From positions 1-5,469 of the forward strand of contig CALAHA010000208.1 in assembly GCA_937891565.1 (NCBI GenBank): a DNA stretch of 5,469 bases, written 5' to 3'. A model generated the notes under the pieces. That model was not told the origin of the DNA. It was given only the letters and a program-made list of their open reading frames with translations, and made no database searches. A program made the position numbers and the translations under genes. Of the stretch, positions 1 through 5,469 are shown piece by piece. This DNA is from an uncultured Ilumatobacter sp. GTDB taxonomy: Bacteria > Actinomycetota > Acidimicrobiia > Acidimicrobiales > Ilumatobacteraceae. Position 1 is the first letter of the stretch. Each line of letters starts with the position of its first letter.

Positions 1-582
1 TCGCTCGAGGACATCGGCATGATGCGCACCATCGCCGATCTCACGGTGGTGTGCGTGAGCGATGCCAATCACCTTCGCGGTGTGCTGCGAGCATCAGTCG
101 ACCACCCCGGGGCGATGTACCTCCGGCTCGGACGGGGTCGCGACCCACAGGTGTATGACGAGGTCCCGAACATCGTGTTCGGCACAGCAATCCGCCTCCG
201 CGAGGGTTCCGACGTGGCGCTCATCGTCACCGGTTCCGAAGTCCATCCCGCCCTTCAGGCGGCCGAGCAACTCTCAGCTGCAGGGATCGAAGCGCGGGTG
301 ATCGACATGCACACCATCAAGCCGCTCGACGTTGATGAAGTGCTGCGTGCCGCCGATGAATGCGCAGCTGTGATCACAATCGAAGAAGCAAATCGCACTG
401 GTGGTCTTGGCAGCGCCGTGGCCGAGGTGCTGGCGGATCATCGCCGCTCAGTGCTGTTCGTGCGCCACGGCGTGCCAGACGAGCACGTACTTATCGGCCC
501 TCCTGGTGCCCTCTACGCTCATTACCGACTTGACACGCCGGGCCTCGTGGCGGTCATCACCGAAACCCTCAAGGGAGTCTGA
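1..582 (+). CDS. Transketolase C-terminal half (partial, 5' end outside window)
   Basis: The frame is open from base 1 and ends at TGA 580-582, giving about 193 residues. The first codons read SLEDIGMMRTI, the end of the pyrimidine-binding domain of transketolases and related TPP enzymes. The C-terminal transketolase domain follows, with TGSEVHPALQAAEQL, the typical RVIDMHTIKPLD segment (about 295-330) and GGLGSAVAEVL (about 400-432). Transketolases move a two-carbon ketol unit between sugar phosphates in the cytoplasm. The gene may be a full-length enzyme or the small subunit of a split transketolase; the left edge hides this. The ATG codons at 19 and 22 lie inside the conserved domain and are not true starts. 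Two motifs are unusual. The common EEHxxxGGLG reads EEANRTGGLG (382-411), so the histidine is replaced by alanine. The usual D-x-FGESG stretch near the end reads DEHVLIGPPG. It is the first gene of the block and ends 2 bp before the aminotransferase. The family call is firm; substrate is unknown. Confidence 0.9.
   Translation, partial: SLEDIGMMRTIADLTVVCVSDANHLRGVLRASVDHPGAMYLRLGRGRDPQVYDEVPNIVFGTAIRLREGSDVALIVTGSEVHPALQAAEQLSAAGIEARVIDMHTIKPLDVDEVLRAADECAAVITIEEANRTGGLGSAVAEVLADHRRSVLFVRHGVPDEHVLIGPPGALYAHYRLDTPGLVAVITETLKGV
571..577 (+). promoter_or_regulatory. Shine-Dalgarno site for the class III aminotransferase
   Basis: AAGGGAG lies 7 nt before ATG 585, inside the last codons of the transketolase gene. 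It is the strongest ribosome-binding site in the left block and fixes the start at 585. The position within the upstream gene implies translation of both from one mRNA. Confidence 0.7.
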
Positions 583-584
583 CC

Positions 585-1832
585 ATGACTCTATTGCCGT
601 CTCATCCACTCACCGCCGACCAGGTCTGGCGTGACCGCGCCAGCGCCGTCATCCCTAACGGAATGTATGGCCATCAGAGCGCCCAACGGATGCCAGAAGG
701 CTTCCCACAGTTCGTGGCGCGGGGCGACGGCGCCCGCATCTGGGACGTCGACGGCAACGAATACGTCGACTTCATGTGCAGCTACGGGCCGATCGTGCTG
801 GGTCATCATCACCCGAAGGTGGAAGAGGCTGTCCGTCGGCAGCAAGCTCTCGCTGACTGTCAAAATGGGCCGTCGCCGGCGATGGTGGAACTGTGCGAAT
901 TATTCGTCGATCGGGTCGAGCACGCCGACTGGGCGATCCTCGCCAAGAACGGCACGGATGCCACCACCATGTGCGTCACCATCGCGCGTGCCGCCACCAA
1001 TCGTCGCAAAGTGATGGTGGCCACGGGCGCGTATCACGGTGCTGCTCCGTGGTGTACACCGAACCCGAGCGGCGTCCTGTCGGAAGATCGCGCTCATTTG
1101 GTGCACTACACATTCAACGATGCAGAAACGGTGAGAGCTGCCGTGGAGAAATGCGGCGACGATCTTGCTGCGATCGTGGTGTCGCCATTCAAACACGATG
1201 CTCGTTTCGAGCAAGAGCTCGTCGATCCCGAGTGGGCTCGGATGCTGCGACGCATCTGCGACGAGACGGGCGCTGCGCTCATCCTCGACGACGTGCGGTG
1301 CGGTTTCCGTCTTGCGTACGGCGGGTCATGGGAACCGATCGGCGTGAAGCCTGATCTCAGCGCGTGGAGCAAGGCGATCGCCAACGGCTATGCGTTGGCG
1401 TCGGTCATGGGCAACGACAAGTTCCGCGATGGCGCTGGATCGGTCTTCGTCACTGGCTCGTTCTGGTTCTCGGCGGTGTCGATGGTGGCGGCCATTGCCA
1501 CCATCACTGCGCTCGGCGAGGAGGACGGCCTCGGTTCGATGGAACGTGCCGGTCAACGTCTGCGCGACGGGCTGTCTGCACAGGCGGCATCGCATGGCCT
1601 GACGATTCGCCAGACGGGCCCGGTCACGATGCCGTTGCTCACCTTCGCTGCCGATGCCGACTTCGAACGCTCGCACCTCTTTGCCGGGAGCGCTGCTCAG
1701 CGGGGCGTCTACCTTCACCCTTGGCATAACTGGTTCGTGTGCGCCGCTCATACCGACGACGATGTCGACACAGCGCTGCAAGCGACTGACGCAGCCTTTG
1801 CCGACGTACGGGCCACCTTCGGGGCAGACTGA
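585..1832 (+). CDS. Class III PLP-dependent aminotransferase / aminomutase (GSA aminomutase-like)
   Basis: A 415-residue protein, the usual length for the family (about 400-460). It has the class III layout: an N-terminal segment with GDGARIWDVDGNEYVDF (about 47-63), GHHHPKVEEAV (73-83), the cofactor-phosphate region NGTDATTM (122-129), GAYHG (148-152), ILDDVRCGFR (233-242) with Asp235 placed to contact the pyridine nitrogen, and WSKAIANGYALA (261-272) with Lys263 as the Schiff-base lysine. YHG and GFR are closest in style to glutamate-1-semialdehyde 2,1-aminomutase. Such enzymes transfer or shift an amino group on an aldehyde or keto substrate in the cytosol. Two normally glutamate positions are aspartate: SGTEA reads NGTDA and DEV reads DDV. 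The ATG start has a strong Shine-Dalgarno site; the stop is 3 bp from the next gene. Neighbours in sugar-phosphate metabolism make a role in heme synthesis unlikely. The substrate cannot be read; the family is certain. Confidence 0.92.
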   Translation: MTLLPSHPLTADQVWRDRASAVIPNGMYGHQSAQRMPEGFPQFVARGDGARIWDVDGNEYVDFMCSYGPIVLGHHHPKVEEAVRRQQALADCQNGPSPAMVELCELFVDRVEHADWAILAKNGTDATTMCVTIARAATNRRKVMVATGAYHGAAPWCTPNPSGVLSEDRAHLVHYTFNDAETVRAAVEKCGDDLAAIVVSPFKHDARFEQELVDPEWARMLRRICDETGAALILDDVRCGFRLAYGGSWEPIGVKPDLSAWSKAIANGYALASVMGNDKFRDGAGSVFVTGSFWFSAVSMVAAIATITALGEEDGLGSMERAGQRLRDGLSAQAASHGLTIRQTGPVTMPLLTFAADADFERSHLFAGSAAQRGVYLHPWHNWFVCAAHTDDDVDTALQATDAAFADVRATFGAD

Positions 1833-1835
1833 ACC

Positions 1836-2477
1836 GTGGACCACGCTTCCGAGCGCGAACAACTGGTCATGTTGAGTCGGCGGGCATCATCGTCGGGTCT
1901 CAGTGTCGGCACCTCCGGCAACCTCAGTATCAGGGTCGACAGCGGAGTCCTGATCACGCCCAGCGGTCGCGACCCTGAACGCGCCGACCTGGGCGACATC
2001 TGCCTGATGGACCTCGATGGCAGTCAGATCGGCGGTGACCTGGATCCATCGTCGGAGGTGCCGATGCATCTCGCCATCTATCGAACTTCTGATGCGGACG
2101 CAGTGGTGCACACCCACTCCCCATATGCGACAACCCTGTCGCTGACCATCGATGAACTCCCCGCCGCGCACTACACCATCAATGGGCTGGGCGGCCCCGT
2201 GCGCGTGGCGCCGTATGCGACGTTCGGCACCCCCCAACTTGCTCAGAACATCGCAGCCGCTCTCACAGACCGAAGTGCGGCCATCCTGCAGAACCACGGG
2301 GCTATCACGACAGGGGCGTCGCTCCAGCAGGCCTTCGACAGAGCGGTGCTCCTCGAGTGGCTGTGCACCCTGCACTGGCGAGCCCTGCAAGTGGGTAGGC
2401 CAAAGATCCTCACCGAGTCCGAACTAGCGGACGTGCGCGATCAGTCGGCCCGTTTGCGCTACGGGTCGCAGCGGTGA
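1836..2477 (+). CDS. Class II aldolase/adducin-family protein (L-fuculose-phosphate aldolase type)
   Basis: A 213-residue single-domain protein, matching the usual length of fuculose-phosphate and related class II aldolases (about 210-230). These zinc enzymes reversibly cleave a ketose 1-phosphate into dihydroxyacetone phosphate and an aldehyde. The phosphate-binding elements TSGNLS (27-32) and TPSG (41-44) are present. Glu74 in SSEVPMH corresponds to the catalytic Glu73 of E. coli FucA. The zinc ligands are His92 and His94 (HTHSPYAT) and His154 (NHG), nearly superimposable on His92/His94/His155 of FucA, so the active site looks intact. GTG 1836 is chosen because it gives the expected N-terminal helix before GLSVGTSGNLS and lies 3 bp after the previous stop; ATG 1869 (residue 12) is a weaker option. 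The last 4 bases overlap the kinase gene (GTGA). Ribulose-phosphate epimerases of this superfamily are an alternative, so the exact substrate is open. Confidence 0.92.
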   Translation: MDHASEREQLVMLSRRASSSGLSVGTSGNLSIRVDSGVLITPSGRDPERADLGDICLMDLDGSQIGGDLDPSSEVPMHLAIYRTSDADAVVHTHSPYATTLSLTIDELPAAHYTINGLGGPVRVAPYATFGTPQLAQNIAAALTDRSAAILQNHGAITTGASLQQAFDRAVLLEWLCTLHWRALQVGRPKILTESELADVRDQSARLRYGSQR

Positions 2478-3457
2478 GTGTCACGATGGCCGCCTCGGAC
2501 ACCGTCGTGTGTCTTGGTGTGCACGTCCTCGACATTCATGGTCGCCCCATCTCACAGATTCCCGAAACAGGACAGGCCGGTGCACGCATCGAGGAGATCC
2601 GACTGTCCGCCGCCGGCACGGCCGCCGGCACCGCAGTCGACCTCGCCAAGTTGGGGGCACACGTCATCAGCATCGGCAGCATCGGGAGCGACGAGGTCGG
2701 CGATTTCCTGCTGGCGTTGATGCACCGACACGGCGTCGACACGCGGGGCGTGGTTCGCACGGATGCCGCCCAGACATCGGCCACGATCCTCCCGATCAAG
2801 CCCAACGGCGATCGTCCTGCGTTCCATGTGGTCGGAGCGAATGCCCATCTCACCATCGAGCATGTCGATCGGAAGATGCTCACCAGCGGGTCGATCCTGC
2901 TGCTGGGTGGCCCGGACTCGATGGGCCCATTCTGCGGTTCCGATGCGCGCACCGTGCTCGGTTGGGCACGCCAGGGTGGGATGGTCACGACCATGGACCT
3001 CCTCGGGGCGCGACCCTCGCTGCGCGCCGATGACCTGCGCGCTCTGCTACCGCTGGTCGACCACCTGCTCCCCAATGAGGAGCAGTTGGGTGATCTGTTT
3101 GGGGTGACCGATCCGCTCGATGCTGCCCGGAGGGCGATCGATTGCGGTGTCGGGTGTGTCGTGGTGTCCCTCGGGCCGGATGGATGCCTCGTGGTCGACG
3201 CGTCGGGTCACGTGCACGTACCGGGTCGAGTCGTCGACGTGGTCGACACCACCGGGTGCGGTGATGCTCTCACCGCCGGATACGTCCGCGGGTTGATGAC
3301 CGGGCTCGCACCAGCGGCGGCAGCAGAGATCGGGGTTCTTGCTGCTTCGCTGGTGGCGACCGGGCTCGGCTCCGACGCCGGCATCGTCGACCTCGCCGGC
3401 ACGCTCGCTGCTGCCGATCGCTTTGCGGTACGGACTCCATCTCGGGCATTCAACTAG
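2474..3457 (+). CDS. PfkB-family carbohydrate kinase
   Basis: A 327-residue ribokinase/PfkB-fold kinase of typical length. These cytosolic enzymes use ATP to phosphorylate a sugar, sugar phosphate or nucleoside hydroxyl. The N-terminal signature region is AAGTAAGTAVDLAKLG (46-61) followed by IGSIGSDEVGDFLL (67-80), where many members have a GGNAAN-type sequence. LLPNEEQLGDLFG (198-210) is the usual asparagine/glutamate segment, VSLGPDG (231-237) lies in the nucleotide-binding half, and DTTGCGDALTAGY (258-270) is the C-terminal PfkB signature, with Asp264 as the catalytic base. The GTG start at 2474 overlaps the aldolase stop (GTGA), typical of translational coupling; an in-frame ATG at 2486 (residue 5) is the alternative. 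It is the last gene of the block. Its stop lies 12 bp before an IS6-like terminal sequence, so the operon's original downstream part may have been displaced. In this setting it probably makes the phosphorylated substrate for the aldolase (inference). Confidence 0.93.
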   Translation: MSVTMAASDTVVCLGVHVLDIHGRPISQIPETGQAGARIEEIRLSAAGTAAGTAVDLAKLGAHVISIGSIGSDEVGDFLLALMHRHGVDTRGVVRTDAAQTSATILPIKPNGDRPAFHVVGANAHLTIEHVDRKMLTSGSILLLGGPDSMGPFCGSDARTVLGWARQGGMVTTMDLLGARPSLRADDLRALLPLVDHLLPNEEQLGDLFGVTDPLDAARRAIDCGVGCVVVSLGPDGCLVVDASGHVHVPGRVVDVVDTTGCGDALTAGYVRGLMTGLAPAAAAEIGVLAASLVATGLGSDAGIVDLAGTLAAADRFAVRTPSRAFN

Positions 3458-3469
3458 AAACTCGTCGCC

Positions 3470-3483
3470 GGCGCTGTTGCGTT
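3470..3483. repeat. IS6-family-like terminal inverted repeat (left end)
   Basis: The bases GGCGCTGTTGCGTT resemble the IS6/IS26 terminal repeat consensus GGCACTGTTGCAAA (11 of 14 positions agree). It sits 12 bp after the kinase stop and at the 3' side of the minus-strand transposase relic, where an end is expected. The partner end is not clear: CAACCAGCGGTC near 4034-4045 is only a weak match, so this is a candidate rather than a proven boundary. Confidence 0.4.
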
Positions 3484-3966
3484 GGTCGAGTGGGGCGCGG
3501 CACACCGTCGACGCTGTCTGATTGGTTCGCAGATGGCGCATTAGACGGAGTCTTGCTTTGAGTCGTCCATGATCGCATTCGATCCGGTTTGTGGCGTACC
3601 AGGTGCTGTCGTGGAGCACTTCTGGGACAAGGTCATCGACAATGCGCAGTAGTGGCGCAGCAAGATCAGTCGTCATCTCTCTTGACCGGTCAGGGCCCGC
3701 CAATATCATCTCGAAGAAGTTGGTGGCCGCTGCGACGCTGCGTTGTTTCGAGACGAACACGTCGATGACCTGGCCGTGCTGGTCGACTGCTCGGTACACG
3801 TATCGCCACACACGGCCGCCCGGACGTGGGTCTCATCGACGAACCAGCGATCACCAACGCTGTGCCTGCATGGCCGAGCCGCCTCCATGAGTAGTGGTGT
3901 GAAGCGTTGCGCCCATCGGTATCAGCGCACCGCCAGCAAGATTACCTCCGGCAAAATGCGTGAGGC
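3484..3966 (-). pseudogene. IS6-family (IS26-like) DDE transposase, broken
   Basis: Reading the minus strand from 3966 down, one frame gives SRILPEVILLAVR, then an in-frame TGA (3924-3922), then YRWAQRFTPLLMEAARPCRH and SVGDRWFVDETHV. In intact IS6 transposases the LLAVRWY and YRW motifs are separated by about 25-30 residues (YLRYxLSYRDVEELLAERG type), so a segment is deleted at that point. Near 3811-3822 the frame shifts: the other frame continues with VWRYVYRAVDQHGQVIDVFVS, then EMTTDLAAP, then NRIECDHGRLKARLR. The three catalytic residues are still visible (Asp in VDET, Asp in TTD, Glu in NRIE) but in different frames. After LRTNQTASTV (about 3500) homology fades and the usual GHAFxQNxRRG tail is missing or scrambled. 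The open frame runs on antisense into the kinase gene to 3047, a by-product of the lost C-terminus. Several independent lesions mean the gene is dead. Confidence 0.85.
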
Positions 3967-4057
3967 ATTCGATCGCCAGGCCAAGGGCCAGCAAATCGGA
4001 GTGATGAGCGGCCGCGACCGAGGCCCTTCTCCGCCAACCAGCGGTCGAGAGGCTCCG

Positions 4058-5260
4058 CTATTCGGTATGAGGGGTATCCGAACCATCTAACTCGGCGAAC
4101 TTGGCCGCCATCGTCGGGTTGCCACGCGTCAACTTCTTGATCGTGACGTCTTGCGCCTTGTCGTTCGCCAACCGCAAATTTCGATCGGTTCCCTGAAGTG
4201 CCTTCTTCGTCTTCTCCAGGTGCTCGATCGACTTGTCGATCTCGTCGATCGCAGTCTGAAAGCGCCGAGATGCGAGGTCGTAGTTTTTCCCGAATGCGTC
4301 CTTGAACGTCTCGAGGTCATCTTCGAAGTTCGTGACGTCAATGTTCTGCGACTTCACCAACGCGAGCTCCGACTTGTACTTCAGCGAACTCAGCGCAGCG
4401 TTGCGCAGCAACGTGATGATCGGGATAAAGAACTGCGGCCGAACGACATACATCTTCGGATGGCGGTGAGAAACATCGACAATCCCTGAGTTGTAGAGCT
4501 CGCTGTCTGGCTCTAGCAAGGAAACCAAGATCGCGTACTCGCAGCCCTTCTCGACTCGATCCTTGTGGAGCTCTTTGAAAAAATCCTCGTTCTTACGCTT
4601 CGTCGCGGTTCCGTCTGTCTCGTTCTTCATTTCGAACATGATTGAAACGATTTCAGTGTCAGCCTCGTCGCACTCCCGGAAGATGTAGTCGCCCTTGCTG
4701 CCGGCCCGCGCATCATTGTCCTTTTCGAAGTAGGAACGGGGAAAAGCTGTGGCGCGGAGCTGGTTGAACGTGGTCTCGCAATGCTGTTCGAGGGTTTCCC
4801 CGACCATCTTTGTCGAGAGCCGCGCTTTCATATCCCGCAGCCGCTCGATCGACTCATCGCGATCCTTGATCTGAGTCTCGTACTTGTCCCTCAGAGACTT
4901 TTCGTCGCGCTCCTTCTCAAGCCCCGCCCGGTTCAGACCGTTTTTCAGCTCGTCGCGCTCCTTTTCGACCGCACCGACTGCGGCGGTGATTGCCAGCTTT
5001 TGTTCAACCTCGCCAGCGTCGAGCTTCGCGATCAGCTGCTGGATCTGTGAATCTTTTTCTGCTGCTGTTTTCTGCAGTTCGTTCAAGGCTTTCGCCTCTG
5101 CCAGCGCTACCGCGCTGTGCTTATCCAGCTCTGCGAGCTTCAGCCGCTCGTGCAAATCGCGCTCGAACTCGCTGTCGCGGACCTGTTTCTGGATCTCTGC
5201 GAACCCTGCCCCGTCGATGCTGAATGTCTGACTGCAGTGCGGGCACTTGACGTCTTGCAT
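4058..5260 (-). CDS. DUF2130-family protein, coiled coil plus nuclease-like core
   Basis: A 400-residue, largely hydrophilic protein with no signal peptide or membrane segment, so cytoplasmic. Residues 6-9 are CPHC, a minimal metal-binding-type knuckle without an obvious second pair. Residues about 30-150 are rich in E, K, L, A, R in heptad-like spacing, a long coiled coil. The core, about 150-290, carries the family hallmarks: GETLEQHCETTFNQLRATAF, FEKDND, GSKGDYIF, MFEMKNE, KRKNEDFFKELHKDR, EKGCEYAILVSLLE and VRPQFFIPIITLLRNAA. Asp191 and Glu210-x-Lys212 have the spacing of a PD-(D/E)XK nuclease site, as in the similarly built RmuC proteins; this catalytic reading is inference. A second helical stretch covers 310-360. 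The family has no firmly established role. ATG 5260 follows AAGGAG. The gene faces the left operon convergently across the IS relic, and its GC content appears lower than that of the operon. Confidence 0.9.
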   Translation of the reverse strand: MQDVKCPHCSQTFSIDGAGFAEIQKQVRDSEFERDLHERLKLAELDKHSAVALAEAKALNELQKTAAEKDSQIQQLIAKLDAGEVEQKLAITAAVGAVEKERDELKNGLNRAGLEKERDEKSLRDKYETQIKDRDESIERLRDMKARLSTKMVGETLEQHCETTFNQLRATAFPRSYFEKDNDARAGSKGDYIFRECDEADTEIVSIMFEMKNETDGTATKRKNEDFFKELHKDRVEKGCEYAILVSLLEPDSELYNSGIVDVSHRHPKMYVVRPQFFIPIITLLRNAALSSLKYKSELALVKSQNIDVTNFEDDLETFKDAFGKNYDLASRRFQTAIDEIDKSIEHLEKTKKALQGTDRNLRLANDKAQDVTIKKLTRGNPTMAAKFAELDGSDTPHTE

Positions 5261-5469
5261 AGCTCGTTCTCCTTCATTTCATTCCGTGGTCCGCGGGCCG
5301 TTGCCGGGCAAGCGGTGGATCAGATATTCCCGCTCCTGCCAAGCTACGCCACCTTCAGCCGGTCGGAGACTCTGGTTCTCGGGTTGCATCCAGTTTGATG
5401 ATTGCCCACGGCCTCAACGAGGTAGCGAGAGCGGGTTCTCTGGTCAGCACGAAGACGGCATCGACGGTT
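5261..5469. other. Upstream region of the DUF2130 gene, no supported gene
   Basis: This 209-bp stretch must carry the promoter of the minus-strand DUF2130 gene unless that gene is co-transcribed from beyond the edge. I see no convincing -35/-10 pair. A short perfect inverted repeat TTGCC-G-GGCAA lies at 5301-5311, followed on the minus strand by a CCGCGG palindrome (5291-5296); both are too short to assign a role. Two short frames reach the right edge (5355-5469 minus, 5398-5469 plus) but neither has recognisable homology or a ribosome-binding site. Confidence 0.5.
5269..5274 (-). promoter_or_regulatory. Shine-Dalgarno site for the DUF2130 gene
   Basis: The minus strand reads AAGGAG 8 nt before ATG 5260-5258, a near-ideal ribosome-binding site that fixes the start and supports the MQDVKCPHC N-terminus. 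Confidence 0.75.

Larger units (their letters stand above)
3470..4045 (-). mobile_element. Degenerate IS6-family insertion sequence relic
   Basis: The space between the kinase gene and the DUF2130 gene (3458-4057) is filled mainly by a decayed IS6-type element. The left boundary is the terminal-repeat-like sequence at 3470. The right boundary is uncertain and is placed at a weak repeat-like match near 4045, about 80 bp upstream of the first transposase homology. The relic is about 575 bp, clearly shorter than a typical intact member of about 800 bp, in line with the deletions seen in the transposase. No flanking 8-bp target duplication could be recognised. It cannot move by itself. Confidence 0.6.

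Noticed and set aside
591..3075. Many long minus-strand frames opposite the left operon (for example 1326-1862, 1887-2390, 2536-3075)
   Set aside because: They lie fully antisense to genes with clear family motifs and intact active sites; their translations are low-complexity Arg/Ser/Ala-rich and match no family. Such frames are common in high-GC DNA.
3458..3480. Possible terminator after the kinase gene built on the CGCCGGCG palindrome (3466-3473)
   Set aside because: The stem is only 4 bp with no loop and no following T-run; it overlaps the IS-end-like sequence, which explains it better.
3591..4090. Plus-strand frames across the IS relic (3591-3890, 3743-4090)
   Set aside because: The minus strand here carries recognisable transposase motifs; the plus translations are antisense of them and show no family features.
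4151..5398. Plus-strand frames opposite the DUF2130 gene (4151-4489, 4781-5050, 4884-5231, 5117-5398)
   Set aside because: They are shadows of the strongly conserved minus-strand DUF2130 gene, with repetitive Ser/Phe/Leu-rich or unrecognised translations and no ribosome-binding sites.
5398..5469. Plus-strand start ATG 5398 open to the right edge (24 codons)
   Set aside because: No Shine-Dalgarno site upstream, no recognisable motif, and too short to judge.
1..5469. CRISPR arrays, tRNA or rRNA genes, riboswitches, tandem repeats
   Set aside because: No regularly spaced direct repeats, no cloverleaf-like stretch with a TTCGA-type arm, and no conserved RNA core was recognised by eye; nearly all of the sequence is explained by coding or relic DNA.

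Overview
The window reads as a high-GC chromosomal segment. Genes are tightly packed, there are two GTG starts, and the stop/start junctions are short or overlapping. An actinobacterium is the most natural reading, helped by an IS6-type transposase relic whose wording resembles actinobacterial members. This host assignment is inference from composition and protein style only; there is no rRNA or other marker gene.

Left part (1-3457, + strand): a co-directional four-gene block of carbohydrate or amino-carbon metabolism. It holds the C-terminal half of a transketolase (cut by the left edge), a fold-type I class III PLP aminotransferase/aminomutase of the glutamate-1-semialdehyde aminomutase type, a class II (L-fuculose-phosphate type) aldolase, and a PfkB-family sugar kinase. 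The gaps are 2 bp, 3 bp and a 4-bp overlap, so this is almost certainly one transcript with translational coupling. A kinase, an aldolase, a transketolase and an aminotransferase together look like a small pathway. The kinase would phosphorylate a sugar-like substrate, the aldolase would cleave it (typically to dihydroxyacetone phosphate plus an aldehyde), the transketolase would move a two-carbon unit, and the PLP enzyme would install or move an amino group. The substrate cannot be read from the sequence. Both the transketolase and the PLP enzyme depart from their family consensus at normally conserved motifs.

Middle (3458-4057): no intact gene. It holds a decayed IS6-family (IS26-like) insertion sequence in minus orientation. 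Pieces of one transposase are recognisable in two frames, with an internal deletion, an in-frame stop, a frameshift and a lost C-terminus. An IS6-like terminal sequence lies 12 bp beyond the kinase stop codon. A long open frame crossing this relic continues antisense into the kinase gene and should not be taken as an intact gene.

Right part (4058-5260, - strand): an intact 400-residue DUF2130-family protein with an N-terminal CxxC, a long coiled coil and a conserved core that carries a D...ExK arrangement resembling PD-(D/E)XK nucleases. It has a good Shine-Dalgarno site and, in lines sampled by hand, a lower GC content than the left operon, which suggests a different history. The last 209 bp (5261-5469) hold its upstream region and no gene that can be supported.
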